From Darksidea phi (Eukaryota > Ascomycota > Dothideomycetes > Pleosporales > Lentitheciaceae), in the NCBI GenBank assembly GCA_030770425.1, contig JASJFT010000433.1, positions 1-14,485 of the forward strand: a DNA stretch of 14,485 nt, read 5' to 3'. The stretch's first letter is position 1; each line of letters begins with the position of its first letter. Both the position numbers and the translations under genes were made by a program. Shown piece by piece: positions 1 through 9,639 of this stretch. The notes under the pieces are model-generated. The model had not been told where the DNA came from, made no database searches, and saw only the letters and a list, made by a program, of their open reading frames with translations.

Positions 1-68
1 TATTATAATTAACTATAGTTCTTACTTCTTTCTCTTATAGTAATTTATCTTAATTCCTTACTATAATA
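1..68 (+). repeat. 3' end of the 5' LTR of element 1
   Basis: This stretch is repeated at 4310-4377 with a constant offset of 4309 and about 88% identity. Similarity ends after the shared final bases 'ataata'; a terminal TA is what RIP makes of the canonical LTR end CA. The rest of the LTR lies upstream of the window. A caveat is that frame 1 of the downstream pol remnant could be read a little way into this stretch, so a coding origin for the repeat is not fully excluded. Confidence 0.65.
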
Positions 69-69
69 A

Positions 70-3000
70 GCTATCTAGATTATAGAATAGGAAATAGTTA
101 GAGTATCTATTAAGAGGACTTATAGTATTAAGAAAGCTCTACTTATAGAAGTTACTTTAATTAAGAGCTTCTTTACTAATATTCTTAATCTTATAAGATT
201 TAAAGAGAGATTAATATATTTTAACTTAAAATAAGATCTTCTATACTATTATCTATTAAATAATATAGTTACTATCTTATAATATTAATTAGAATATTAA
301 CTTATTAATATCGATCTATTAGCTCGTCTAAATACTAATATATTAATAATTATAGTAACTTTTTATTAAGTATTATATTTATTAAGAAATTCTAAGTTTA
401 ACCTTAAGGCTATAGCTATCTAAGCTTATTATATATAGGTATATCTTTTACTTAATACTATTATATACTTAGAAAAATTAGTAAGAGGTTTTAAACTTTA
501 AGAAGAATAACTACCTCTTATCTAGAAAAAGTATAAGAATTATATTCTTATAAAGATAAATTAATAAATCTTATAATAAATATTAGAAATATTAATTATA
601 TATCCTTTTTAATAAATTACTATTAATCTTATATACTTAATACTCTATAGAAAGTTTTATTATAATAGAAATAAGTATAACCTTTAAATAGTAAATTAAT
701 ATATAAAGTAGTATAAACTTATCTACCTACTTAATAAGCTTTAGAGTATTCTTATCCTAGCTATATTCTATCTTATAGAGAAGATTTAATATTAACTAGG
801 CTATAAGTATACTATTATTATTATCTAATTAGATAATAAGAAAGATTTTAGAAGAGATTTCTTAAAGGTCCTATATTAACTAGAAATTAAAAGTAAAATA
901 ATAATTAAGAATACTAATAAGCTAAAAGAGTTATAGAAAGTAGTAAGATATATAATTATATAATAAGTATAAGTATTATAAATAGTCTTAAGACTATTTA
1001 AGAAATATATAAATAAACTAGCTCTTATAATTATTTAACTTCTTAATACTATACCTATTGAATTATTATAATAGAAGATACTTTACGAGGTAATCTTTAA
1101 TACTAAGCTATTAGTAGTTTACTATAATCCTATTAACTATTAAGTCTATATCTATTAACGTAATTTAAAATTAGCTAATAAGATAGAGTTAAGGGTTTAT
1201 ATTAGATATCTTATTAAGTATAATTTATCTAATATCTTCTATATATAGATATCTAAACTTAATAGAGTTATTAAAATATAGAATATAATATTTAAATAGA
1301 ACTTTAACTATAAGAAGAATATTCTTAATAGATTATATATAGAAAGAATCTTAGAAGAAGAGATTAAGATTCTAGATTTAGAATAGTCTTAGTTTACTAT
1401 AAAACTTAAGAATCTCTATACTATAGAATAGCTTAATAGGTATATTAAAGAGTAGATACTCTCTAAGATTATAGAAATAAGATCCTTATTAATAAGAAAA
1501 GAGAGCTTATTTAATTAAGAGAAAGGAGAAAAAGAGAATACTAAAAGTATTCTTCTAATATCTAAATCCTTAATTTAAGATAGTCTAGTATATTTACTAT
1601 TTATAATAGCTCTTACTACTCGTTCTATCCTAAGAGCTAAATCTTAAGCTTAATATATATATAAAATTTCTAATTATCTACTAAATTAATATAATAATAA
1701 TACTCTATAAGCGCGTAATTCTAATATTAATATAATAAATATCTTATTAGGACGAAGATAATATTTAATACTATTAACGTATAATATAATAAGAATAAGA
1801 GAAAAAGAAAAAGATAAAGAAGAAGTAAATTTAGCCCTCTTTATCTATTATAGAGTCTTTATTATTACTATAGACTTAAGTATTTTAAATAAACTTATTA
1901 CTACTCTACTAAAAATATATTTATATTAAAGTATTATATCTAATTCTTTAAAATATTATAAGAACCTTTAAGATTACCTATATAGTAACTAGTTTTAGGA
2001 AGTAATATAGAAGAAAATAGATAGCTACTAGAAGAAGGGGTATTTTAAGCTAATAAAAGTAATACTATATATAATAGATATAAAGATTCTATCTCTTATA
2101 TAGATATATACCTATAAGTTTAATAAGAATAGCTTCTTTAATAAGACTAAAGTAAAGCTAGTTATATAAGAAGATCTATAAATTTAATAGAATAATATAT
2201 ATACTACTATATTAGCTACTAAAATCTTTAGAGCTCTAATAGCTCTAGTTACTTAATTTAGACTACTTATATATTAATATAATACTATAAATACCTTTCT
2301 AAATACTAAAATCTCTTAATAATTATATTATAATACTTTTAAAGAATTCTTAAAGTAATATAGATTACTATTACTTTAGTATTAAGATCTATCTATAACC
2401 TTTACTTAGCTAGAGTTAAGAAGAATATCGAATATACTATATCTATATAGTAATAAAAGTCTTATTATCTTCTTCTATATAGATAATATTATAGTCTTAG
2501 TTTATCTAAGAAATAAGATTATTTATAAAGAGTTTAAGAAAAAACTATTAAAATACTATAAGCTTTATTTAATAAGTTAACTTAATTAGTTCCTTAGTAT
2601 ATACGTACTATAAGATATAAAACTAGACTATATATAATTTATTTAAGACTTATTTATTAATAAAGTTACTATAAAGTTTAATCTTAAGAAAGGCTTAAAT
2701 AGCTTCTCTTAAATATTAATAACTACAACTTATCTTAAATCTTTTATTAGACTAGTAGAAAAATTAGTTATTAAAATATATTAATAGCTAGTTAGATTAA
2801 TAGTCTATATTATAGTAATTATAAGAGCTAATATCTTAAAAACTTACTTAACCCTCTCTATATATCTAATAAGAACTAGCTCTTAGTATATTAATACTAT
2901 CTATTATACTTAGAGATTTATTATAAAAACTTAATATCTAGTAATAAAAGCTTTAGCTTATATATCTACTTATTAAGCCTTCTTAATAAATAGAGAATAA

Positions 3001-3531
3001 GAATTAGATATTAAATCTATATTCTATAGTATATTAGATATATTATTTACTAATAATCCTATTATAAGAATAAGCTTAGATAGATTTCTCTTTAAGTTAT
3101 TTAATATACCTATTAACTAGAAGATAATAAAGTAACGAATAATTTCTAAATTAACTATTAAAGCTAAACTATACTTACTCTTACGAATAGTATATAATAT
3201 AATCTAGTAGAATAATCTATTTAAATAACTAAGCTTTAAGATTAATATTAAACTAGTTATCTATTATAATAATATCTAAATAGTTAGAATAGTTACTAAA
3301 GCTACTAGGAAACTTTAATCTAAGCTTAAATATATTAATATTTATTAGCTATAGCTTTGATAATTAGTAGAGTAGAGAGAAATAATAGTTAAATAGATTT
3401 CTATAGCTAAAATACTAGTTAAATAGATTTTTATAGCTAAAATACTAGTTAATAGACTAATTAAGATACTTCTAAGGTAGAAGTATAAAGCTTTTACTTA
3501 TTAACTTAGACTAGAAGATATCTCTAAATAG
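70..3531 (+). pseudogene. copia Pol remnant: protease tail, integrase, RT, RNase H
   Basis: All recognisable motifs fall in frame 1. About 151-230 reads VTLIKSFFTN then YFN, matching the segment after the protease active site in element 2 (VALISSFFTS, YFN). The integrase core has LDN (Asp codon at 832) followed by DFRRDFLKVL; near 1040 is LLNTIP, the copia integrase C-terminal LLNRTP region; 1186-1320 gives IELRVYIRYLIKYNLSNIF, the usual RAxIGYLVGYxxxNIxRI block. RT has FFYIDNIIVL at 2470-2499, the copia FFYVDDIVVL box with one Asp now Asn. RNase H shows LFNIPIN*K..K around 3095-3130 and then TIKAKLYLL (family STTEAELLAL) to about 3170. The C-terminal tail with VxW repeats, NRLIK (family DGLTK) and LRLEDIS ends near a TAG at 3529, which may itself be a mutated sense codon. 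Gag and the protease active site are absent. In-frame stops sit where the family has Gln, Trp or Arg. Confidence 0.85.
3386..3445 (+). repeat. 30-bp in-frame tandem duplication in the RNase H tail
   Basis: Two adjacent 30-base units, 3386-3415 and 3416-3445, differ at one position only (C at 3401, T at 3431). The unit is ten codons and keeps frame 1. It duplicates the segment corresponding to the conserved copia tail V-x-W-V-P-T-x-x-M that normally directly precedes ADGLTK; the ADGLTK equivalent follows from 3446. The effect is a ten-residue insertion in the end of RNase H. Confidence 0.9.
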
Positions 3532-4098
3532 TTAAGCTTTTATCTTAACTAATTATAAGACTAATTAACTAGTTAGTATTAATCTTAAGTAGTCTTAAGT
3601 AGGATAGCTTTTATCTAGTCTACTACTAAGCTTCTATCCTAACTAACTACTCTACTTTAATCTAGTCTAGTATTAAGATAGACTTCTATTCTAAGTAGCT
3701 ATTTACTACTACCTCTATTAAGTACCTTATTTTATTCTATTTACGTATCTATCTTATTCTATTTACTTATTTATTTATTCTTCTAAGAGGTTTATATATT
3801 TCTATTTACTTCTTTAAAGTAGTATATCTATTTCTTTAAACTATTAAACCTTATAAAAATAAGAATAGTATAATAGACTTAAAGCTTATATTAATACCTT
3901 TAGATATTTTATATATTCTAAACTATTATTATAAACTAGTTTATAAACGGCTTTTTTAAATATTATAACTTAAAGAGTTATATAAAGGGATAGAAAGGTC
4001 TAAAGTAAAGAATCTTATTTTTATATAGATTTAATTCTAATATAAAGTACTATCTTTTTACTTTCTTTTTAATTATTACTTCTAATTTATTAGAACTA
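3532..4098 (+). other. 3' non-coding part of element 1
   Basis: Between the end of the pol frame and the polypurine tract lie about 570 bases with no domain I can recognise on either strand. It is richer in ctagtcta and aagtag motifs around 3540-3720 and in pyrimidine-rich runs around 3720-3840. It belongs to the retroelement by position. It is long for a copia 3' untranslated region, so an unrelated insertion cannot be excluded. Confidence 0.5.
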
Positions 4099-4104
4099 GG
4101 GGGG
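4094..4104 (+). other. Polypurine tract of element 1
   Basis: A purine-rich stretch ending in six G (4099-4104) stands immediately before TA at 4105. In a copia element the plus-strand primer is a purine tract directly abutting the TG that opens the 3' LTR, and RIP would turn that TG into TA. This is by far the longest G-run in the AT-rich part of the window. Confidence 0.6.
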
Positions 4105-4180
4105 TAGAAGAGTATTAAATAAACTCTCTTCTAATCGGTTATACTCTTTTTATCTATCCTTTTATTACTTCTTAATATTT

Positions 4181-4218
4181 TATACCCTTTTACTATCCTT
4201 TTAGGGTAGAAGGGTATA
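4181..4218. repeat. Inverted repeat inside the LTR
   Basis: Nine bases at 4181-4189 are perfectly complementary to 4210-4218. The pairing extends to about fourteen positions (4181-4194 with 4205-4218) if G-T pairs are allowed, leaving a loop of about ten bases. The imperfect positions are ones where a C to T change on the left arm would have broken a perfect match. Confidence 0.55.
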
Positions 4219-4284
4219 TTAGACTAGCTCTTATACTAGATTAGCTTATATAACTACTTCTAGCTACTATACTATATTCTATTC

Positions 4285-4292
4285 TATATAAA
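4285..4292 (+). promoter_or_regulatory. TATA-like box of the LTR
   Basis: TATATAAA lies in the second half of the LTR, followed by actactctt and atatagagc. The position suits the U3 promoter of an LTR element. In such AT-rich DNA TATA strings are common, so position is the only real support. Confidence 0.3.
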
Positions 4293-4377
4293 CTACTCTT
4301 ATATAGAGCTATTATAATTAACTATAGTTTTTACTTCTTTTCCTTATAGTAATTTACCCTTATTTCTTATTATAATA

Positions 4378-5530
4378 CTTTTACTAAGTATATTTTAACT
4401 TAGACTTTCTCTTTTATAAAGTTTCTTATCTATAGATATTCTATAAGGGATTACTTAATCTAGATATTATTATATCTTTTATTTAACTAAGTCTAAACTA
4501 TATTAATAAGTTCTAGTACTAGAATACTATTTAAATCTATTATTACTAGAGCTCTTATATTTATTATACTACTTAGATTAATATATAAGTATATTATAGG
4601 AGTCTATTATAGTATTAACTAGGTTAAATAATAGAATATTATCTTTATCTAGGCTTTATAGATCTCGCGATTCTATAGAATTAATAAAAGAATTAATTAA
4701 TTTAATATAAGAGATAGAATTCTAAGGATATATATTAGATAAAGTATAAATAAATTAATAAGAAGCTATAGAGCTCTAAGCTAAAGTTTTATATATAGAA
4801 TAAACTACTTTAAAGTAAACTACTCTAAAGGATTTACCTAAGGTTTAATAATTAAGAAGTTTTACTTAGGTCTAGTCTACTATAATTAAAAAGCTTAAGA
4901 ATAATCTTTATTTAAATAATAATAACTAGAAGAAGTAGATTTAATATAAATATTAAGATATTCTATAGAAGTTATATATTAATAATAAATATTATTTATC
5001 TAAGAGATAGCTACTTAAATAGATATATACTTATATTAATATCTTACTTATAAATCTAGATAAGATTAAAGAAATATTTTCTATTAAAAAGTTTTTATAC
5101 TTAGCTATTATTTTGGACTCTATTTAGACTTAGTATAAGCTTAACTCTTTAGCTTACTTTAATATAATTTCTACTCTTATACTTAAGAAATATACTTATT
5201 AGTTATTCTAAATTATATAAAATAGAAAAATAACGAGTTATATAGATATATATATAATACTTAAAGGTAGATTAAATAGTTAATATATATATCTCTACTA
5301 GAGCTATAGAATATATAATTAAAGATTTATTAATTATATTTAACTAAAGTTTATACTATATAAAAATATAAGCTATAAGATTTATAACTAATTAATAGCT
5401 AAGAAGATAAATAATATTAAGAAGTAATTATAGAAGAATTAGTTTTAAACTCTATAAGCTAAGTTAAAGTAATAAGAAATCTTAGTATTTATAAATTATC
5501 TTAGAGTTCTCTAATACTTTATAATTATAT
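4378..5530. other. Unassigned RIP-mutated DNA
   Basis: This is strongly AT-rich DNA directly after the LTR with no recognisable gene, RNA or transposon motif. Plus-strand frame 1 from about 4801 gives a lysine-, glutamine- and leucine-rich reading when TAA/TAG are taken as Gln/Trp, but no family signature emerges, so I do not call it a gene. A single unmutated TGG survives at 5114-5116. RIP generally needs duplicated DNA or spreads from it, so this was probably repeat-derived or close to a repeat. Confidence 0.4.
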
Positions 5531-5809
5531 AGCTTAGAAGATAACTATCTCTAATATACTTCTATAAAGTACTATAATAGATTAAGCTTATTACTTTTAC
5601 TTATTATAGTTCTATAGCTATATAGCTTAAAGACTAGCTATTCTAGTATACTCTTATAAAGCGCTATAGTATTAAGTATCTTATTTTCTTTATTCTTTTA
5701 CTACTCGTCGTTATATAGCTTAAAGGATAGTAACTTCTAGTATACTTCTATAAAGTATAATAAAGCTTAATCTTCTTATATTTTTTCTACTTCTTATAAA
5801 TATATATTT
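5531..5809. repeat. Three-copy 93-bp tandem repeat
   Basis: Units begin at 5531, 5624 and 5717 with the shared core 'agctta-a-ga', then 'ctagtatacttctataaag' or a close variant, at an exact period of 93. The first 45 or so bases of each unit are similar and the rest has diverged. The period equals 31 codons, so the array could be a repeat-protein segment: both strands stay in phase across the units. On the minus strand each unit contains a Tyr/Leu-rich ...KY-R...LSYI pattern; on the plus strand an I-x-LK-QL pattern. I cannot match either to a known repeat family. A diverged fourth copy after 5810 is possible. Confidence 0.65.
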
Positions 5810-7740
5810 AAATCTAGTTATCTTTTTATATTTAGTATAAGTCTTATAGTAATAGTCTCTATACTCTCTTTTCTTCCTCTATTTTCTCTTTTCTTCTAAT
5901 CGGTTTATAGCTTCTTTTATTACTCTCTTATAGCTCTTTATACTTAATATTAAAAAGCTAAAGAATATATTATAAAGTTTACTCTTAATTAGTTAACTAT
6001 CTACTAGAATAATCTATAATAGATCTAAAATAATACTATTATCTTCTAGTTACGTATACGACTATATATAAATAAGCTCTAAGTAGAGTCTTTAAAAGAT
6101 AATAAATCTATTTTCTAGCTTTCTAATCTACCTAGTATACTATATTAAAGCTATCTATCTATTTACTAAATAGATTATAGAGCTAATCTAGAAATTTAAT
6201 AAATAAATTACTAAATTTATACCTTTATATTATAAAATAACTAATATACTCTTTTAAATTAGGTATATTAAAGAGATATTTTTAATAATTAGCTTAATCG
6301 TTTTATAAAAACTATATTAAGTTTCTCTATATTATTTATAAATATAATTAAAAGAATACTATAATTTAAATCTATAATATCGATTTTACTAAGAAAGTAG
6401 CTATATATAGATTTTATAATAAGTCTATAAATTAGTTTTAAAAAAGTATTACTTATATCTTTAATTATAGATAATAAAGAAGTAAAGTCTTATATATATT
6501 ATCTAGATCTATAAGTATAATTTCTAGAATATAATATTTTATATATAATAATAGAGAAAGTTTATTTATAAAATATTATACTTTTTAATATATAGAAACG
6601 TCCTATTTAAACTTAAGCTAACTATTATCTTATCTATCTTAAAGAAGAATAAGATTTTTATTAATATTATCTTTCTCTTTAATTAATTTTATATATTTAT
6701 TATAAAGATCTATAAAGTTTTTCTTCTTCTTTAATAAATTAATTAGATTCTAGATTATATATATTACTTTAAGTAAGTATTAATTCTAATTATCTCTAAT
6801 TTAATATTATCTTAGATTCTATAAATACTTTAGTCTTACTATTTCTATTTTAGGAAAATAGTTTATTCGAAGATCTAAGAAGCTAATAAAGATATAGAGG
6901 TTCTTAATAAAGTAAAAAAAGTAGAGAAATAAGACGATTCTCTTACTAGAATCTATTTAGATATTAAGTAATAATTTTATAAAGTTAAAGTAAATCTAAT
7001 ATCTATCTATAGCCCTCTAGTTCTAATAGAATAATCGGTTAATCGAAATAATACTTATATTAATAAACTTTTTCTTTTATATAATTAGCTCTACTATAAC
7101 TATACTAATAATCGTAAAAGTCTATATAAAGAAAATTAATATATTAGCTTATATAATTTTATTTTATCTTTTATACTATATTTTTATATAGTACTATAGT
7201 ACTATACTTTATATATATTATTAAGGTTAAAGTAAGTATAATATTTAGTATATATTATATAGAAGTAGTAGCTATCTAAATATTTTTTAATAAGGTATTA
7301 GTAATTAAAAAGATATAAGGTTTATCTTATAATAGTATTATAATAATATATAAGATAGCTTAACTAATAAGATAATAATCTAGATCTAGGTTCTTACTTA
7401 GTTAATCCTACTTTATAATAGAAAAAATAGCTTAAATAATCTTTAATAACTTATTACTCTACTTAAAAAGTAGTTATACGTTCTAATTATCTATAAACTA
7501 AAATTACTTAAATATAATAGTAGAATATACGAGTAGATTATATAAATTAAATAATAGACTATTATATCTTAACTTTATCTTTATATACTAATCTATAATA
7601 TAAAATATTTTTTATACTATAAGATACTCGATATTCTAGCTAAAGAGAAACTATAATAAAGCTAAACTAGCTTTTATTAATAAGAAAGAAGCTAGTCGAA
7701 AAAGATATTACGAGAAAAACTTTTAATATTATATTTAATA
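5810..7740. other. Unassigned RIP-mutated DNA
   Basis: About 1.9 kb without a recognisable gene on either strand. It has a 12-base match to the LTR at 5894-5905, a second related string near 7033, and long pyrimidine-rich stretches around 5860-5900 and 6640-6760. Conceptual reading with TAA/TAG as sense codons gives long protein-like strings in plus frame 2 and on the minus strand, but no catalytic motif. The part next to 7740 lies just downstream of the BCS1-like ghost and may include its 3' end. Confidence 0.35.
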
Positions 7741-8900
7741 GATAATTCTTTCTTTATATTTCTTTTCTTTTATTTTTTATCTATCTATATTTCGATTATC
7801 TTAATAACTATAAGTAGAATCTTTTTCTTTATTTCTATAAGAAACTCTTAGATATTTACTATTATAAATATATTCTCTAAAATCTTATTTATAAACTTAT
7901 TTATTAATATACTAATATTTACTTTCCTCTTATAAAATTAATAAAGTATTTACTATATATAATTCTTTATAACTTAAGTAAACTTAACTTTTATATTAAT
8001 CTATTCGAGATAACTAAGTATAGTATCTAAGCTATTCGGATAGTTAGTTAATATTATAAGAACTCGACCTTCTATACTAGTAAGACTATCGATAGTATTA
8101 AGAAGATCGAAAAGTATAATACTTACTACTTTATTTTCTAACTTCTTAACTTTATCTTTATTATAGCTTTTATTTAAAATACTTTAAGTCTTTTTAATAT
8201 CTAATATATTAATATTCTTAATTAATACTAGGTTATACTTAGGTAATTCTATAAAAAATATAATAAGATTAGAATCTTTAATAGTTATATCTTTAAAAAG
8301 AATAATAAATATATTAAGATTAAAATACCTAATAAGTACTAAAATAAAACTTATTTTCCTTATTTTTAGTAGTCCGAAAAAGAGATATCTTTAATACTAA
8401 GGTATACCCTAGTTAGTATACTATTAGATAGATTTTAAGTAATACTCTATATATTTAATTACTTTCTTTTTCTTCTTATAATTTATAAAAATAATATCTA
8501 TTAACTAGAAAGATATCTTTAATTTTTTTACTATAATATCTATAAACTAATATAGCCCTTTTATATTTCGTCTAAGATAGTTTTATTAATTAAGTCTTTA
8601 ATTAACTAAATATTTAAGTTTAGTATTCTTAGAGTAATACCCTCTTTATTTTCTTAAATATAAGAGCTACTTCTATCTTAATATAATTATTAGAGTAAGA
8701 ATAAATATTCTTTATAAAAGAATAAATAGATTTTATAATCTAGTTTAAAGTATATATTATTCTTTTTAGTATTAAATAGTTCTAATATATCTACTTTTAG
8801 CTCCTCTAGTTTATTAGATTAGAATAGTATAACTTTAAGTCTATTAATTTTTATAAACTATTATAAAGTTTACTTAAGAAGAATAGTATATAAGTCTATT
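7741..8900 (-). pseudogene. BCS1-type AAA ATPase pseudogene, RIP-mutated
   Basis: BCS1 proteins are mitochondrial inner-membrane AAA ATPases that translocate the folded Rieske protein; filamentous fungi carry several BCS1-like paralogues. Read from high to low coordinates, 8754-8692 gives IYFKLDYKIYLFFYKEYLFL, the F-W-Y-x-G-x-x-F block of the BCS1 N-terminal domain; 8650-8585 gives EGITLRILN then LIKDLI (family ITLxCxGRS, PIKxLL). 8510-8400 gives KKKKVIKYIEYYLKS and YTN*GIP (family WYANRGIPYRRGYLF). Walker A is 8375-8349, GLLKIRKIS for GPPGTGKTS; Walker B near 8228-8204, VLIKNINI for VLLEDIDT; then LLNTIDSLTSIEGRVLIILT and NYPNSLD at 8106-8023 (family LLNAIDGVASxEGRVLIMTTNxPEKLD). 7860-7770 gives EFLIEIKKK...IIEI*ID, the family QGFLLxRKKxPRKALExVxxWRDE tail. 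The AAA part keeps one frame; the N-domain is in another, with the switch at about 8500-8535. Internal stops occur throughout. The N-terminal membrane segment, probably at 8900-9200, is not identifiable. Confidence 0.85.
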
Positions 8901-9639
8901 ATATAATTAATATATATTAATATTATAAGACTAAAACTATTAATACTAATCTTAGAAGTTTAGCTTCGTAGAATCTACTAGAGAAAATAGATAATATTTA
9001 GAATAGATATTATAAATCTATAGTAAGTATTTTACTATATAAGTTTAGAAATTTAAAGACTAAGTTTATAATTAGACTAAAATAATATAATAAAGTAAAT
9101 AAAAGAAGATTAACTATTTATAGTAATAGGTTTAAATATATAAATAAAGTATAAATATTAGCTACTATATATTAATACTTTTAGTATATAAGAGCTCTAT
9201 TCTTTATAATTTAAAAGTAATACTTTCTATATTTAAAGATAATAGTTTATTATAACTTAGTATTATATATATAATAGAATTAAGATATTATAATTAGTAC
9301 TTAGATAGTCTATACTTCTATAATAAACCTTTAAAGTATTAGACTTTAGTAAGAAATAGACTAAAAGAGAAGTTAATAAAATTATATAGAAATATAAGAA
9401 TTTAAAGAACTTTCTCTTCTATAATATTAGTTATTTCTAATATAAATTATATTATTTATAATAGATATATCTTTAATAAGACTAAATCTTTAGTATAATA
9501 TTATAATAATTAGTTTATATAATAGACGGGTTAATATATATAGATTATAAGATTTTTATATTAATTAAGATTATAATAAAGGTCTAAAAGCCTCTACTTA
9601 ATAATATTTATATTAGATATCTTATATAGAGTTTATAAG
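8901..9639. other. Unassigned stretch upstream of the BCS1-like ghost
   Basis: No motif can be named here. The part nearest 8900 should hold the N-terminus and promoter of the minus-strand BCS1-like pseudogene if it was ever complete: by family length the start would fall around 9150-9250. Minus-strand readings near 8900-8960 are rich in Ile, Leu and Tyr, as a membrane segment would be, but base composition alone could produce that. The stretch ends at an abrupt rise in C and G content near 9640. Confidence 0.35.

Larger units (their letters stand above)
1..4377 (+). mobile_element. RIP-inactivated Ty1/copia LTR retrotransposon (element 1)
   Basis: The order is copia-type: integrase precedes reverse transcriptase and RNase H, in one plus-strand frame between two related terminal sequences. 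The 68 bases at 1-68 match 4310-4377 at 60 of 68 positions, seven of the eight differences being C/T, and the match stops abruptly at 68 and 4377. I read this as the shared LTR end, so the 5' LTR is cut by the window edge. Internal DNA is 69-4104. Compared with element 2, the distance from the LTR to the integrase C-terminal motif is shorter by about 1.3 kb, which removes Gag and most of the protease. The element cannot encode any functional protein because in-frame TAA/TAG replace Gln, Trp and Arg codons throughout. Family placement is secure; LTR boundaries are inferred from the repeat and the polypurine tract. Confidence 0.85.
4105..4377 (+). repeat. 3' LTR of element 1 (about 273 bp)
   Basis: The left boundary is set by the polypurine tract and TA at 4105; the right boundary by the end of similarity to 1-68. 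Length is normal for a fungal copia LTR. Internally it has a TATA-like box (4285-4292) about 90 bases before the end and an inverted repeat at 4181-4218. Both ends are TA, as expected from TG...CA after RIP. Target-site duplication cannot be tested because the upstream flank is outside the window. Confidence 0.6.

Noticed and set aside
3600..3641. Hairpin taggatag...ctatccta
   Set aside because: Only eight bases per arm with a loop of 26 in low-complexity DNA; expected by chance.
5531..5809. CRISPR-like array
   Set aside because: Units are contiguous, long and diverged, without constant repeats separating unique spacers, and the setting is eukaryotic.
4800..5830. Possible Gag-like or Starship-captain (DUF3435) protein in plus frame 1
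   Set aside because: Long protein-like reading but no conserved motif of either family could be located.
6370..7000. Possible pogo/Fot1-type transposase, from an IYNID string near 6378 in plus frame 2
   Set aside because: The residues after IYNID do not follow the DExG pattern, and no second motif (LDGHxSH) appears at the expected distance. One five-residue match in Ile/Tyr-biased translation is not evidence.
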